Assembly: GCA_949296775.1 (NCBI GenBank)
Contig: CASFQA010000001.1
Span: forward strand, 1-64,000
Origin: an uncultured bacterium
GTDB lineage: Bacteria; Bacillota_I; Bacilli_A; RFN20; CAG-826
Length of the DNA stretch: 64,000 bases
Direction of reading: 5' to 3'
Shown here: in pieces, positions 1 through 8,109 of the stretch
How the letters are laid out: the number at the start of each line of letters is the position of its first letter
How positions within the stretch are numbered: the first letter of the stretch is position 1
The notes under the pieces: model-generated
What the model was told of the DNA's origin: nothing
Seen by the model: the letters and a program-made list of their open reading frames with translations, nothing else
The model's database searches: none
Position numbers and translations under genes: made by a program

Positions 1-85
1 ATGGCAGTTAGCCTCCTTTGTTGTTTGACCGAAAAAAGGATAGGGCGCTGACTTTTCTTTTAAAACCCCGGGGTCGACGCGACGC

Positions 86-121
86 GATTCTTGGGGAAGG
101 GCCGGCCATTACCCAAGAATC
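86..121. repeat. 10-bp inverted repeat (stem-loop)
   Basis: GATTCTTGGG at 86-95 is matched by CCCAAGAATC at 112-121, with a 16-base loop that contains the palindrome GGCCGGCC. The stem is perfect. There is no T-run after it, so it is not a plain terminator; it may be a leader or operator structure of a gene lying to the left of the window. Function unknown. Confidence 0.5.
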
Positions 122-169
122 CCGAGATCACATCTTTTACACATAATTTCTACCTAGTGCCATTCTATT

Positions 170-199
170 GGCCGCCTAGTTAAAACTTGGCGGCTTTTT
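170..199 (+). terminator. Rho-independent terminator
   Basis: GCCGCC-t-AGT at 171-180 pairs with ACTTGGCGGC at 185-194 and is followed by a T-run. It probably ends a transcript that enters from the left edge of the window. Confidence 0.75.
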
Positions 200-279
200 C
201 GTATAATTTTGTAGTCGTATCACTATATTATGTTAACTTTGAATCAATTAATGGTGAAGAGAAGTCGATGGAGTAATCG

Positions 280-1191
280 ATGATCTTGTTCGTTTCGGGC
301 CGTACGGATATTCCTGCCTACTATTCCAAATGGTTATTCCATCGATTCGAGGAAGGTTTCGTCGATACAAGGAACCCTTTTAATCGCAATCTCGTGAGTC
401 GGATATATTTTTCCGATGTCGATGCGATTCTTTTCTGCAGTAAACGGATCCATCCATTGCTGGAATACCTTCCGAAAATCAAAAATAGGTACCCTAGGAT
501 CGAGTTTGTCTTTCATTTGACTATTACGCCATACCATGCAGATATCGAGCCCTTAATGGCGAAATATAAGTCTGAGATGATCGATGATCTCCGTTTGCTT
601 TCTTTAAAATATGGGAAGGAGCGGATCTTCCTTCGTTACGACCCTATTTTGCTAAACTCCCGATACACCATTGATTACCATCAGGTTGCTTTCCGGCGGT
701 TAATGGACCTATGTGGTGCGGAAGTGGGCTACGTCGTGACTAGTTTCATCGATATTTACAAGAATACGCGGCGGAATATGGGGCAGCTTCGCCTGATACC
801 GTTTAACGCGGAGGATTACCAGGCAATTGGAGAATTCTTCAGTGAGGTGGCTCATGATTATGGAGCCAAGATATTTACCTGCGCTGAAAAGAACGATTTA
901 ACAGCTTTCGGGTTTGATTCAGGGGCTTGTTTAGAGGCCGAATATGTTAAAAATGTATTGGGGATTAGCGATAATATGAGCAAACAAACCTTTCGCAAAG
1001 GCCATAATTGCCAATGCGTCAAAATGGCCGACATCGGCGACTATAATTGCTGCCCTGGCAAATGCCTTTATTGCTATGCCAACTACGATGCGGATTCCAT
1101 AGGAAAAAGCGTGTGCGATCATGATGAGGATTCATCGCTTTTGTTGGGCCACTTAAGTCCCTCGGACAAGGTTATTAGGCGAAAGAAGTAG
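280..1191 (+). CDS. DUF1848 family protein
   Basis: A 303-residue protein recognised as DUF1848, a family without an assigned reaction. The diagnostic part is the C-terminal cysteine cluster around residues 244-268 (CQCVKMADIGDY, then CCPGKCLYCYAN), which looks like an iron-sulfur binding site and recalls radical-SAM-type cysteine motifs, although the order is not the classical CxxxCxxC at the N-terminus. The N-terminus (ILFVSGRTDIPAYY) is also typical of the family. ATG at 280 is preceded by GGAG at 270-273. It stands alone, with no partner gene nearby. Function cannot be stated beyond a probable Fe-S protein. Confidence 0.8.
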   Translation: MILFVSGRTDIPAYYSKWLFHRFEEGFVDTRNPFNRNLVSRIYFSDVDAILFCSKRIHPLLEYLPKIKNRYPRIEFVFHLTITPYHADIEPLMAKYKSEMIDDLRLLSLKYGKERIFLRYDPILLNSRYTIDYHQVAFRRLMDLCGAEVGYVVTSFIDIYKNTRRNMGQLRLIPFNAEDYQAIGEFFSEVAHDYGAKIFTCAEKNDLTAFGFDSGACLEAEYVKNVLGISDNMSKQTFRKGHNCQCVKMADIGDYNCCPGKCLYCYANYDADSIGKSVCDHDEDSSLLLGHLSPSDKVIRRKK

Positions 1192-2000
1192 GGTATAAGC
1201 TTCTATAAAACGAACAGCATGATGGTTATTTTTAAAAGCTCCGAGGCCTTACGTGTATTCTGTATCTTAGGTTTTGTTTTGCGTTATCGTTGACGGCATA
1301 GAAGACGGCCATGTAGGTTAAGTCAGGAACTTCATTTGCGAAAAACGCTTTAGCGTGAGGGATACTTTCGGGGCTATTTACCGGCAAAACGGAGCTTATA
1401 GAAGAAATGACCCATTTGCTTTTTCCTTCGAAAAAAGCGAACAGCCTATTAATCAACTTGGTTAAGCAAATTTTGATAAGCAAAAACCACTTATCAGTAT
1501 ATAGGACAAGCAGGAAATGCTTATCGGAAAACTATTAAAATTAAGAAAAAATATTGAACGAGCAAAATAAGAGATGAAAATAAAAGAAGGTCAATACTGG
1601 GGAAAACGTTAGAGAACGTAAGAATAGCATTTATGGAATACGCAATAAAAACGTATGGAACGACAACGCTAAAAATGCATTGAGCAAGATAAGCAAATAT
1701 ACGTCATTATTTGCTTACGGAAGCAAGTTAGCCATTTAACTTTGTTAAGTATATTCATCAATCCCATGCTCAAAATAGATGATCTGGACGATTCCAAATT
1801 TGACTGAACCAATTGTTAATACATGGAGCGCACTCCATGATTTTTTCTAATATAACGATTTTTTAGTTGACGTTGAAAAATGTTTTGATTTTTTTGATTT
1901 TTCCCTGTTTTTCTATTGTATGGGTAAATGGGCGATTATCTTTAAACTACAAAGCGTTGAAATAATAAATACCAGTTATACATTAGTATCAAAATATCCC
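1192..2000. other. AT-rich region without a convincing gene
   Basis: About 800 bases of clearly lower GC than the flanking genes. The only sizeable open frame is an 83-codon one on the minus strand (1232-1483) that has no recognisable domain, no ribosome binding site and codon use unlike the neighbours; it might be a gene remnant. Nothing else can be supported. Confidence 0.5.
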
Positions 2001-2031
2001 TTGACCTAGATATAACTTCAGGGTGTTGAAT
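2001..2031 (+). promoter_or_regulatory. MerR-type promoter/operator (19-bp spacer)
   Basis: TTGACC (2001-2006) and TTGAAT (2026-2031) are separated by 19 bases, the long spacer typical of promoters controlled by MerR-family regulators. The spacer carries an imperfect dyad with CCT at its left and AGG at its right end, as in SoxR/MerR operators. It lies directly in front of the MerR remnant, so autoregulation is the simplest reading. Confidence 0.6.
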
Positions 2032-2052
2032 TTGTTCAATAAAAGTAAAATT

Positions 2053-2395
2053 ATGGAGATTGGTGCAATCTCAGATCGATTAGGCCTCTCTCGAGATACC
2101 CCTCGTTTCTACGAAAAAATGGGCCTTTTAAAAACAAATAGGGCCGTATCGGGAATTCGGGAGTACAGCGAAGGCGATATAGCTCGGCTGAAACTCATCA
2201 TTTGCTTTAAAGAGTCTGGCATTCCGCTCGGAGATATAAAGCAGTATTTGAAGCTCGTCGATCAAGGACCTGGCAACGAAGACCAAAGGCTTGGCCATCC
2301 TCTTGAAATCAAAAGAAAGGTTGGAAGAAAGCCTTCGGAAAAATGAGCGCTCACTTGAGATGCTCAACGCCAAAATATTTCTTTGCCAAAATTAG
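2053..2395 (+). pseudogene. MerR-family transcriptional regulator, frameshifted
   Basis: From ATG 2053 the frame encodes a MerR-type winged helix (MEIGAISDRLGLSRDTPRFYEKMGLL, then GIREYSEGDIARLKLI, written here in parts). The frame runs out at 2346 with a non-MerR tail. In the +1 frame from about 2290 the sequence continues as a good MerR dimerisation helix (AILLKSKERLEESLRK... to LCQN) and stops at TAG 2393-2395. A single-base shift near 2285-2295 therefore splits the gene. An in-frame GTG at 2023 is an unlikely start because it sits inside the promoter. The helix contains the only cysteine, near the end. Target genes are unknown. A sequencing error is the alternative explanation. Confidence 0.75.
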
Positions 2396-2445
2396 ATTCA
2401 TTTGATCTATTTTCTTGGATTTTTGGGCCACTATATTCAATATAT

Positions 2446-2471
2446 CCCGATTTTATCGGGGTTTTATTTTT
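2446..2471 (+). terminator. Rho-independent terminator after the MerR gene
   Basis: CCCGAT (2446-2451), loop TTT, ATCGGG (2455-2460), then GTTTTATTTTT. It ends the MerR transcript. Confidence 0.75.
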
Positions 2472-2725
2472 ACGGTTTTATATTAATCAAAATATGTAAG
2501 GTCGTTGAAAGCGCCTTTATTCATTGATTAAGTTTCGGCACTTTTTAGGGTGATGGCGTTTTCTTGAATTTTCGCTTCCTTGGCTTCTATCATTATTGGC
2601 ATACCGATTTGTTTATTTTGAGATTTACCGAATAGTCTGGATTGAAAAGGTTCGATGAATAATGAGGTTTTTACAGTAAATTATAACCGGTAAGCCGGTA
2701 TCGGTAAAAGTTTACTTTTTAGGTG
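2472..2725. other. Intergenic region upstream of rex
   Basis: No gene is visible. The 10-mer GGTATCGGTA occurs at 2697-2706 and again at 2761-2770, flanking the rex promoter, which may be a regulatory repeat. I see no perfect Rex operator (TTGTGAA-type palindrome). Confidence 0.4.
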
Positions 2726-2754
2726 TTGACGGATTAGAAGCATTTTTGTATCCT
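2726..2754 (+). promoter_or_regulatory. Promoter of the rex-adhE operon
   Basis: TTGACG (2726-2731), 17-base spacer, TATCCT (2749-2754). Good match to the housekeeping sigma factor and 39 bases upstream of the rex start. Confidence 0.7.
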
Positions 2755-2793
2755 ATGCGCGGTATCGGTAGGACGATGCCGTAATAAAGGAAG

Positions 2794-3438
2794 ATGAAGA
2801 CTTACTCGCTCAATCAATTGGGCCGTTACCCAATCTACCTGAAATTACTTAAGGAATTTTTTGATGAAGGGACGAGGATCGTTTCCTCGCCTTTAATCGC
2901 CAAACGCCTTGGTTATTCAGAGGAGCAGGTACGAAAAGACCTTCAAAACGTCGCTTCCGAAGCCGGAAGGCCGAAGAAGGGGCGGGAGGTCAAGCAGCTC
3001 ATCGACGACATCGAGACATTCTTGGGTTACCGCGATTCAACCTCCGCCGTGATCATCGGCGTCGGGCATTTGGGCGCGGCCCTTTTGAATTTCCCCTCGT
3101 TTTCGGAGATGGGGCTCGAGATCTTGGCTGGCTTCGACAGCGATCCCAAGCTTCTTTGGACCCGCGTCGGGGGAAAAGAGATTTTCCCGGTCGCCATGCT
3201 TAAGGACATCCTCCCGCGCCTAAATGTCCATATCGTCATCATCGCCGTCCCGGCCAGCGCCGCCCAATCGGTCGCCGAACAGGCCGTGGCCTCGGGCGCC
3301 AAAGCGATATGGAACTTCGCCCCTACCCACCTTGACCTCCCCGATAACATCGTCGTCGAGGATGTCAACCTCGCCTCATCCCTAGCCGTGTTATCCCATC
3401 GGCTAAACGTCGCTCTTGCCAAGGAGGAAAAGAAATAA
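2794..3438 (+). CDS. rex: Redox-sensing transcriptional repressor Rex
   Basis: A 214-residue protein of the usual Rex length. The N-terminal winged helix (about residues 1-80) carries the recognition region SPLIAKRLGYSEEQVRKDL, and the C-terminal Rossmann domain starts with the nucleotide-binding motif VIIGVGHLGAAL. Rex binds NADH or NAD+ and represses fermentation genes when NADH is low. Here it directly precedes adhE (2 bases apart), so the regulator and its classical target share a transcript. AAGGAAG lies just before ATG 2794. Confidence 0.95.
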   Translation: MKTYSLNQLGRYPIYLKLLKEFFDEGTRIVSSPLIAKRLGYSEEQVRKDLQNVASEAGRPKKGREVKQLIDDIETFLGYRDSTSAVIIGVGHLGAALLNFPSFSEMGLEILAGFDSDPKLLWTRVGGKEIFPVAMLKDILPRLNVHIVIIAVPASAAQSVAEQAVASGAKAIWNFAPTHLDLPDNIVVEDVNLASSLAVLSHRLNVALAKEEKK

Positions 3439-3440
3439 TT

Positions 3441-6119
3441 ATGGCAACCGAAGAAAAGAAAACCGCCAAGAAGACGGAAGCGAAAGCCGAAGTCAAGGCG
3501 GAAATGACCCCGGAAGAGAAGAAAGCCGCGGCCGAACAAGAAGTCGACGGCCTCGTCCAAAAAGCCCTTAAGGCCCTTGACGAATTCGCTTCCTTCGACC
3601 AGGAAAAGATCGATTACATCGTCGCGAAGATGTCGGTCGCTGGCCTCGATCATCATGGTGATTTAGCCAAGAAAGCCATCGAAGAGACCAAGCGTGGCGT
3701 GTTCGAAGACAAAGCGACCAAGAACCTGTTCGCCTGCGAGTACATCGTCAACAACATGCGCCACCTCAAGACCGTCGGCATCATCAAAGATGACCCGGTT
3801 ACCGGCATCACCGAGATCGCTGAGCCGGTTGGCGTCGTCTGCGGCATCGTCCCGACCACCAACCCGACCTCGACCGTCATCTTCAAATCGCTCATCTCGA
3901 TGAAGACTCGGAACCCGATCATCTTCTCCTTCCACCCTGGGGCTCATAACTGCTCCAAAGCCGCCGCCATCGTCATGCGGGACGCCGCCATCGCGGCCGG
4001 CGCTCCGGAGAACTGCATCCAATGGATTGAGCACACCTCGATGGAGGCGACCTCGGCCTTGATGAACCATCCTGGCGTCGCCACCATCTTAGCCACCGGC
4101 GGAAACGCGATGGTCAAAGCCGCTTATTCCTGCGGGAAACCGGCGCTCGGCGTCGGGGCTGGCAACGTTCCTTGCTATATCGATCGCTCGGCCGATATCC
4201 CTCAGACCGTCAATGACGTCGTCCTCTCCAAAGCCTTCGATAACGGCATGATCTGCGCTTCCGAATCGGCCGTCTTCATCGATGAGGCGATCTATGACGA
4301 AACCATCGCGATGTTCAAGAAATACCGCGTCTATTTCGCCACCGAGGAAGAGACCCGGAAACTTGAGCAGTATATGTTCGGCGTCACCAAAGGCAGCGCC
4401 AACGTCGCCGAGGCCCGGCTCAATAGCAAAGTCGCCGGCATGTCGGCTAAAAACATCGCCGAGAATTCCGGCTTCTCGATCCCCGAAGGGACCCAAATCA
4501 TCGCCGTTTACTGCGATTCGGTCGGCGTCGAGGAACCGATGTCGCGCGAAAAGCTTTCCCCGGTCCTCGCCGTCTATAAAGTCTCGGGATTCGAAGAAGG
4601 GACTGAGCTTTGCGAGAAGATGCTCGAATTCGGCGGTCTTGGCCATACCGCGGCCATCCATTGCCATGACCAAGAGATGTCCGATAAGTTCGGCGACGTC
4701 GTCAAGGCCATCCGTATCGTTTGGAATTCGCCTTCGACCTTCGGCGGCATCGGCAACGTCTACAACTCCTTCATCCCGTCCTTGACCCTCGGCTGCGGCA
4801 CCTATGGCCACAACTCGGTCGCCGGCAACGTCTCAGCCGTCAACCTCCTCAACATCAAACGCGTCGGCAAAAGGAGAAACACTATGCAATGGTTCAAGGT
4901 TCCGCAAAAGATCTATTTCGAACGCAATTCGATCCAATACCTCCGTTCGGCCAAGAACATCGAGAAGGTGTTCATCGTCTGCGACCACTCGATGGTCCAG
5001 CTCGGCTTCCTCAACAAGATCATCGATGAGCTCATGGCTCGCCGCAACAAAGTGACCTATCAGCTCTTCGCCGAAGTCGAACCCGATCCGGATATCACCA
5101 CCGTCCGCCGCGGCTGCGAGCTCATGAAGGAGTTCCAGCCCGACACCATCATCGCCTTAGGCGGCGGCTCCCCAATGGACGCCGCGAAGGGCATGTGGAT
5201 CTTCTATGAGCACCCGGAAGTCAACTTCGACGACCTGAAGCAGAAGTTCATGGATATCCGGAAACGGGCCTTCAAGTATCCGGAACTCGGCCGCAAGACC
5301 AAGCTCATCTGCATCCCAACCACCTCGGGCACCGGCTCGGAAGTCACCCCGTTCGCCGTCATCTCCGATAAGGCCAACCTCAAGAAGTACCCGCTTACCG
5401 ACTACTCCTTGACCCCCTCGATCGCCATCGTCGATCCGGAGTTCACCACCAACATCCCGGCCCGTTCGACCGCTTACACCGGCATGGACGTCTTGACCCA
5501 CGCCATCGAAGCCTATACTTCGGTCATGGCGAGCGATTACACCGACGGCTTGGCCCTCAACGCCATCCGGTTGGTCTTCGAATACCTGCCGCGGTGCGTC
5601 CATAACGGCAAAAACGACCTCAAGGCCCGGGAGAAGATGCATAACGCCGCCACCATCGCCGGCATGGCCTTCGCCAACGCCTTCTTGGGCATCACCCACT
5701 CGATGGCCCACAAGATCGGCGCCGAATTCCATACCATCCACGGCCAAACCTGCGCCATCCTCCTCCCGCACGTCATCAAATACAACGGCACACAGCCGAC
5801 CAAACTCTCGGTTTGGCCGAAGTATGAGGAATACGATTGCGACGAGCGCTACCTCAACATCTGCAAGGTCATCGGCATCCCGGCCAATACCCCGGAAGAG
5901 GCGACCAAAGCCCTCTCGGATGCGGTCATGAACCTCGGCAAGGAGATCGGCATCGACATGAACTTCCAGTCGGTCATCCCCGATGAGGAGAACTACATGG
6001 CCCACCTTGAGCAACTCGGCTATCTCGCTTACGAGGATCAATGCACCCCGTGCAACCCGCGTGAGCCGATGGTCGCCGACATGATCCAAATCATGAAGGA
6101 CGCCTACAAAGGCAATTAA
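3441..6119 (+). CDS. adhE: Bifunctional acetaldehyde-CoA/alcohol dehydrogenase
   Basis: 892 residues, full-length AdhE. The N-terminal CoA-acylating aldehyde dehydrogenase domain has its catalytic cysteine at 272 in NGMICASES. The C-terminal iron-dependent alcohol dehydrogenase domain has the nucleotide motif GGGSPMDAAKGMW and the metal-site histidines in HSMAHKIGAEFHTIHG. It reduces acetyl-CoA to ethanol and regenerates NAD+. An extra N-terminal stretch of about 35 residues is rich in K, E and A and is not part of the usual fold. The ribosome binding site lies in the end of rex (AAGGAGG). Regulated, by family knowledge, by Rex. A Fe-S protein gene follows after one base. Confidence 0.96.
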   Translation: MATEEKKTAKKTEAKAEVKAEMTPEEKKAAAEQEVDGLVQKALKALDEFASFDQEKIDYIVAKMSVAGLDHHGDLAKKAIEETKRGVFEDKATKNLFACEYIVNNMRHLKTVGIIKDDPVTGITEIAEPVGVVCGIVPTTNPTSTVIFKSLISMKTRNPIIFSFHPGAHNCSKAAAIVMRDAAIAAGAPENCIQWIEHTSMEATSALMNHPGVATILATGGNAMVKAAYSCGKPALGVGAGNVPCYIDRSADIPQTVNDVVLSKAFDNGMICASESAVFIDEAIYDETIAMFKKYRVYFATEEETRKLEQYMFGVTKGSANVAEARLNSKVAGMSAKNIAENSGFSIPEGTQIIAVYCDSVGVEEPMSREKLSPVLAVYKVSGFEEGTELCEKMLEFGGLGHTAAIHCHDQEMSDKFGDVVKAIRIVWNSPSTFGGIGNVYNSFIPSLTLGCGTYGHNSVAGNVSAVNLLNIKRVGKRRNTMQWFKVPQKIYFERNSIQYLRSAKNIEKVFIVCDHSMVQLGFLNKIIDELMARRNKVTYQLFAEVEPDPDITTVRRGCELMKEFQPDTIIALGGGSPMDAAKGMWIFYEHPEVNFDDLKQKFMDIRKRAFKYPELGRKTKLICIPTTSGTGSEVTPFAVISDKANLKKYPLTDYSLTPSIAIVDPEFTTNIPARSTAYTGMDVLTHAIEAYTSVMASDYTDGLALNAIRLVFEYLPRCVHNGKNDLKAREKMHNAATIAGMAFANAFLGITHSMAHKIGAEFHTIHGQTCAILLPHVIKYNGTQPTKLSVWPKYEEYDCDERYLNICKVIGIPANTPEEATKALSDAVMNLGKEIGIDMNFQSVIPDEENYMAHLEQLGYLAYEDQCTPCNPREPMVADMIQIMKDAYKGN

Positions 6120-6120
6120 G

Positions 6121-6378
6121 ATGGATAAAGTCGAAGTTTCGATCTGCGTCGGGAGCTCTTGCCACCTCAAGGGCTCGCGCGACGTCATCGAGCAGGCCCG
6201 GAACGAGATTTCCCGTCTCCGCCTGCAGGATAAAGTCGAGCTCAAGGCAGCCTTCTGCTTTGGCCAATGCGGACACGACGGGGTCACCGTCAAGGTCAAC
6301 GACAAGATCATCCCCGGTTTGACGCCGGAGAAAATCGCTTCGCTTTTCGAAGAGGAAATCTTGCCCTTGACCAAATAG
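6121..6378 (+). CDS. Thioredoxin-like [2Fe-2S] protein (NuoE/HydC-like, short)
   Basis: An 85-residue protein with the cysteine pattern of the thioredoxin-like [2Fe-2S] ferredoxin family: C9-x4-C14 and C46-x3-C50 (ICVGSSCHLKG and FCFGQCGHDGV). Such domains form the small subunit of NADH-linked hydrogenases and NuoE. It starts one base after the adhE stop and stands ahead of the hydrogenase genes, so an electron-transfer role between NAD(H) and the Fe-S proteins next door is likely. There is no large flavin subunit (NuoF-like) in the window, so the direct partner is unclear. Confidence 0.85.
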   Translation: MDKVEVSICVGSSCHLKGSRDVIEQARNEISRLRLQDKVELKAAFCFGQCGHDGVTVKVNDKIIPGLTPEKIASLFEEEILPLTK

Positions 6379-6383
6379 CCTAT

Positions 6384-6421
6384 AAGGGGGCCTCTTTGCC
6401 GGGGCCCCCTAATTCATTTTC
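6384..6421 (+). terminator. GC-rich hairpin, probable terminator or attenuator
   Basis: GGGGGCC (6386-6392) pairs with GGCCCCC (6403-6409), followed by a broken T-rich run. It separates the rex-adhE part from the hydrogenase part and may allow partial read-through. Confidence 0.6.
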
Positions 6422-6432
6422 AGGAGGAGTCT

Positions 6433-8109
6433 ATGATCGCGCCGCTATATACCAGGGAAAACGATTGCCGCAGCTGCTATAAATGCATCCGCCATTGCCC
6501 GACCAAGTCGATTTCCTTTAAAGACGGGCAAGCCCGCATCATCACCAATGAATGCGTCCTGTGTGGGACTTGCTACGTCGTCTGCCCCCAAGGGGCGAAA
6601 GCCATCCGCGACGACAAAGAGAAGGCGAAGCAATTGCTTCTTTCCGGCCATTGCTATGCTTCCTTGGCTCCGTCCTATCTTTCCGAATTCCCCCGTTCCT
6701 CCTTCCCGAAAGTCAAAAAGGCCTTGCTGGAGCTTGGCTTTGCCGACGTCGAGGAGACGGCGGTGGGGGCGACGATCGTCAAACGGGAATACGATCGGCT
6801 TTGCGAGGAGAATCGGATGGACGTCATCATCTCCACCTGCTGCCATTCGGTCAACACCCTCATCGAGAAACATCATCCTTCCCTAACCGGCTGCTTAGCC
6901 CCGGTCCTTTCCCCGATGCAAGCCCACGCTCAGCATCTTAAGCGTCTCCATCCGGGCTGCTCGGTTATCTTCCTCGGCCCTTGCATCGCCAAGAAGGACG
7001 AGGTAGACCGCTATCCCGGCTATGACGATCTGGCTTTGACCTTCCTTGAGCTCGAAGAGCTTTTGGCGGAAAAAGGGATCGCGGTCGAAGAAGCGGAAGT
7101 CGATAGCCCGGTTCAATCCAAAGCCCGTCTTTTCCCGAGCGAAGGCGGCGTCTTGGCCACGATGGAGAGGAAAGCCGCGGGATACGATTACCTTTGCTTC
7201 TCCGGGATGGAGGATTGCCTTTCGGCGATCGAGGCCATCGAGCGGGGCGAGATCCACCGCGCCTTCATCGAGCTAAGCGCCTGCCGAGGGTCTTGCCTTA
7301 ATGGGCCGGCCATTCGGAAGAAGAAAGAAAGCGCCGTCTTGTCTTTGGTCAAAACCCGCCATTCGGCCGGAAAAGAGGATTTCGCGGTCGATGATAACGG
7401 CGCCTTGGCCAAATCTTTCTTCCCGGCGGAGGAGAAAAAGACCGTCTACAGCGAGGCGGCGATCGAGAACATCCTCCACGCCATCGGCAAATACGATAAG
7501 AAAGACGAACTCAACTGCGCCTCCTGCGGCTATCCGACTTGCCGGGAGAAGGCCAAAGCCGTCCTCGAGGGGAAGGCCTCGCTTGAGATGTGCTTACCCT
7601 ATCTCAGCGAGAAAGCCAGCAGCTTCGGCAACGACATCGTTGAAAACACCCCGAACGGCATCATCGTCGTCAGCGATGACTTCACGGTCCAGCTCATCAA
7701 TCCGGCTTTGGCGGGACTATTGAAAGTCAGCCCAAGCGAAGCGGTCGGGCAAAGCGTCGAGCAATTCCTCGACCTCAGCTATTTCGCCCTCTGCTTAGCC
7801 GGGGAGCCGATCCGGAACAAACACGTCCATTTGGAAAAATACGACCTTTATGTCGAGCTATCCTTAGTCCACGACGAGAAATACCATATCATCATCGGCA
7901 CCGTCCGCGATCGGACCCAAACCCATCTTGAGCATGAGAAGCAGGTCCATGACGCCAAGGCGACGGCCGAGATCACCAAAGACGTCATCGAGAAGAACAT
8001 GCGGGCGGTTCAGGAAATCGCCCAGCTTTTAGGCGAATCGGCCGCGAATACGAAGATCGCTCTTACCAATCTGCAAAGGACCATCGATCCCGACCATGGA
8101 AAAAAGTGA
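6433..8109 (+). CDS. PAS-domain [FeFe]-hydrogenase homologue, putative H2 sensor (group C type)
   Basis: 558 residues in this order: a two-[4Fe-4S] ferredoxin domain (residues about 13-55), an H-cluster domain (about 75-300), a small Fe-S domain (CASCGYPTC, about 360-390), a PAS domain (about 405-500) and a helical tail. The H-cluster cysteines are present: STCCHS (C136, C137), GPCIAKK (C184) and SACRGSC (C284, C288). This architecture is that of group C hydrogenases, thought to sense H2 rather than make it. The usual proline after the CC pair is His138 here. AGGAG precedes the ATG. The next gene, a PP2C phosphatase, overlaps by 14 bases, which suggests that the PAS domain signals to it. The H-cluster maturases HydEFG are not in the window. 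Confidence 0.88.
   Translation: MIAPLYTRENDCRSCYKCIRHCPTKSISFKDGQARIITNECVLCGTCYVVCPQGAKAIRDDKEKAKQLLLSGHCYASLAPSYLSEFPRSSFPKVKKALLELGFADVEETAVGATIVKREYDRLCEENRMDVIISTCCHSVNTLIEKHHPSLTGCLAPVLSPMQAHAQHLKRLHPGCSVIFLGPCIAKKDEVDRYPGYDDLALTFLELEELLAEKGIAVEEAEVDSPVQSKARLFPSEGGVLATMERKAAGYDYLCFSGMEDCLSAIEAIERGEIHRAFIELSACRGSCLNGPAIRKKKESAVLSLVKTRHSAGKEDFAVDDNGALAKSFFPAEEKKTVYSEAAIENILHAIGKYDKKDELNCASCGYPTCREKAKAVLEGKASLEMCLPYLSEKASSFGNDIVENTPNGIIVVSDDFTVQLINPALAGLLKVSPSEAVGQSVEQFLDLSYFALCLAGEPIRNKHVHLEKYDLYVELSLVHDEKYHIIIGTVRDRTQTHLEHEKQVHDAKATAEITKDVIEKNMRAVQEIAQLLGESAANTKIALTNLQRTIDPDHGKK

Noticed and set aside
1232-1483. 83-codon minus-strand frame
   Set aside because: No ribosome binding site, no recognised domain, AT-rich; kept only as a possible remnant.
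5157-6374. 405-codon minus-strand frame inside adhE
   Set aside because: Antisense shadow of a high-GC gene with C-ending codons; no domain and the plus strand is a certain gene.
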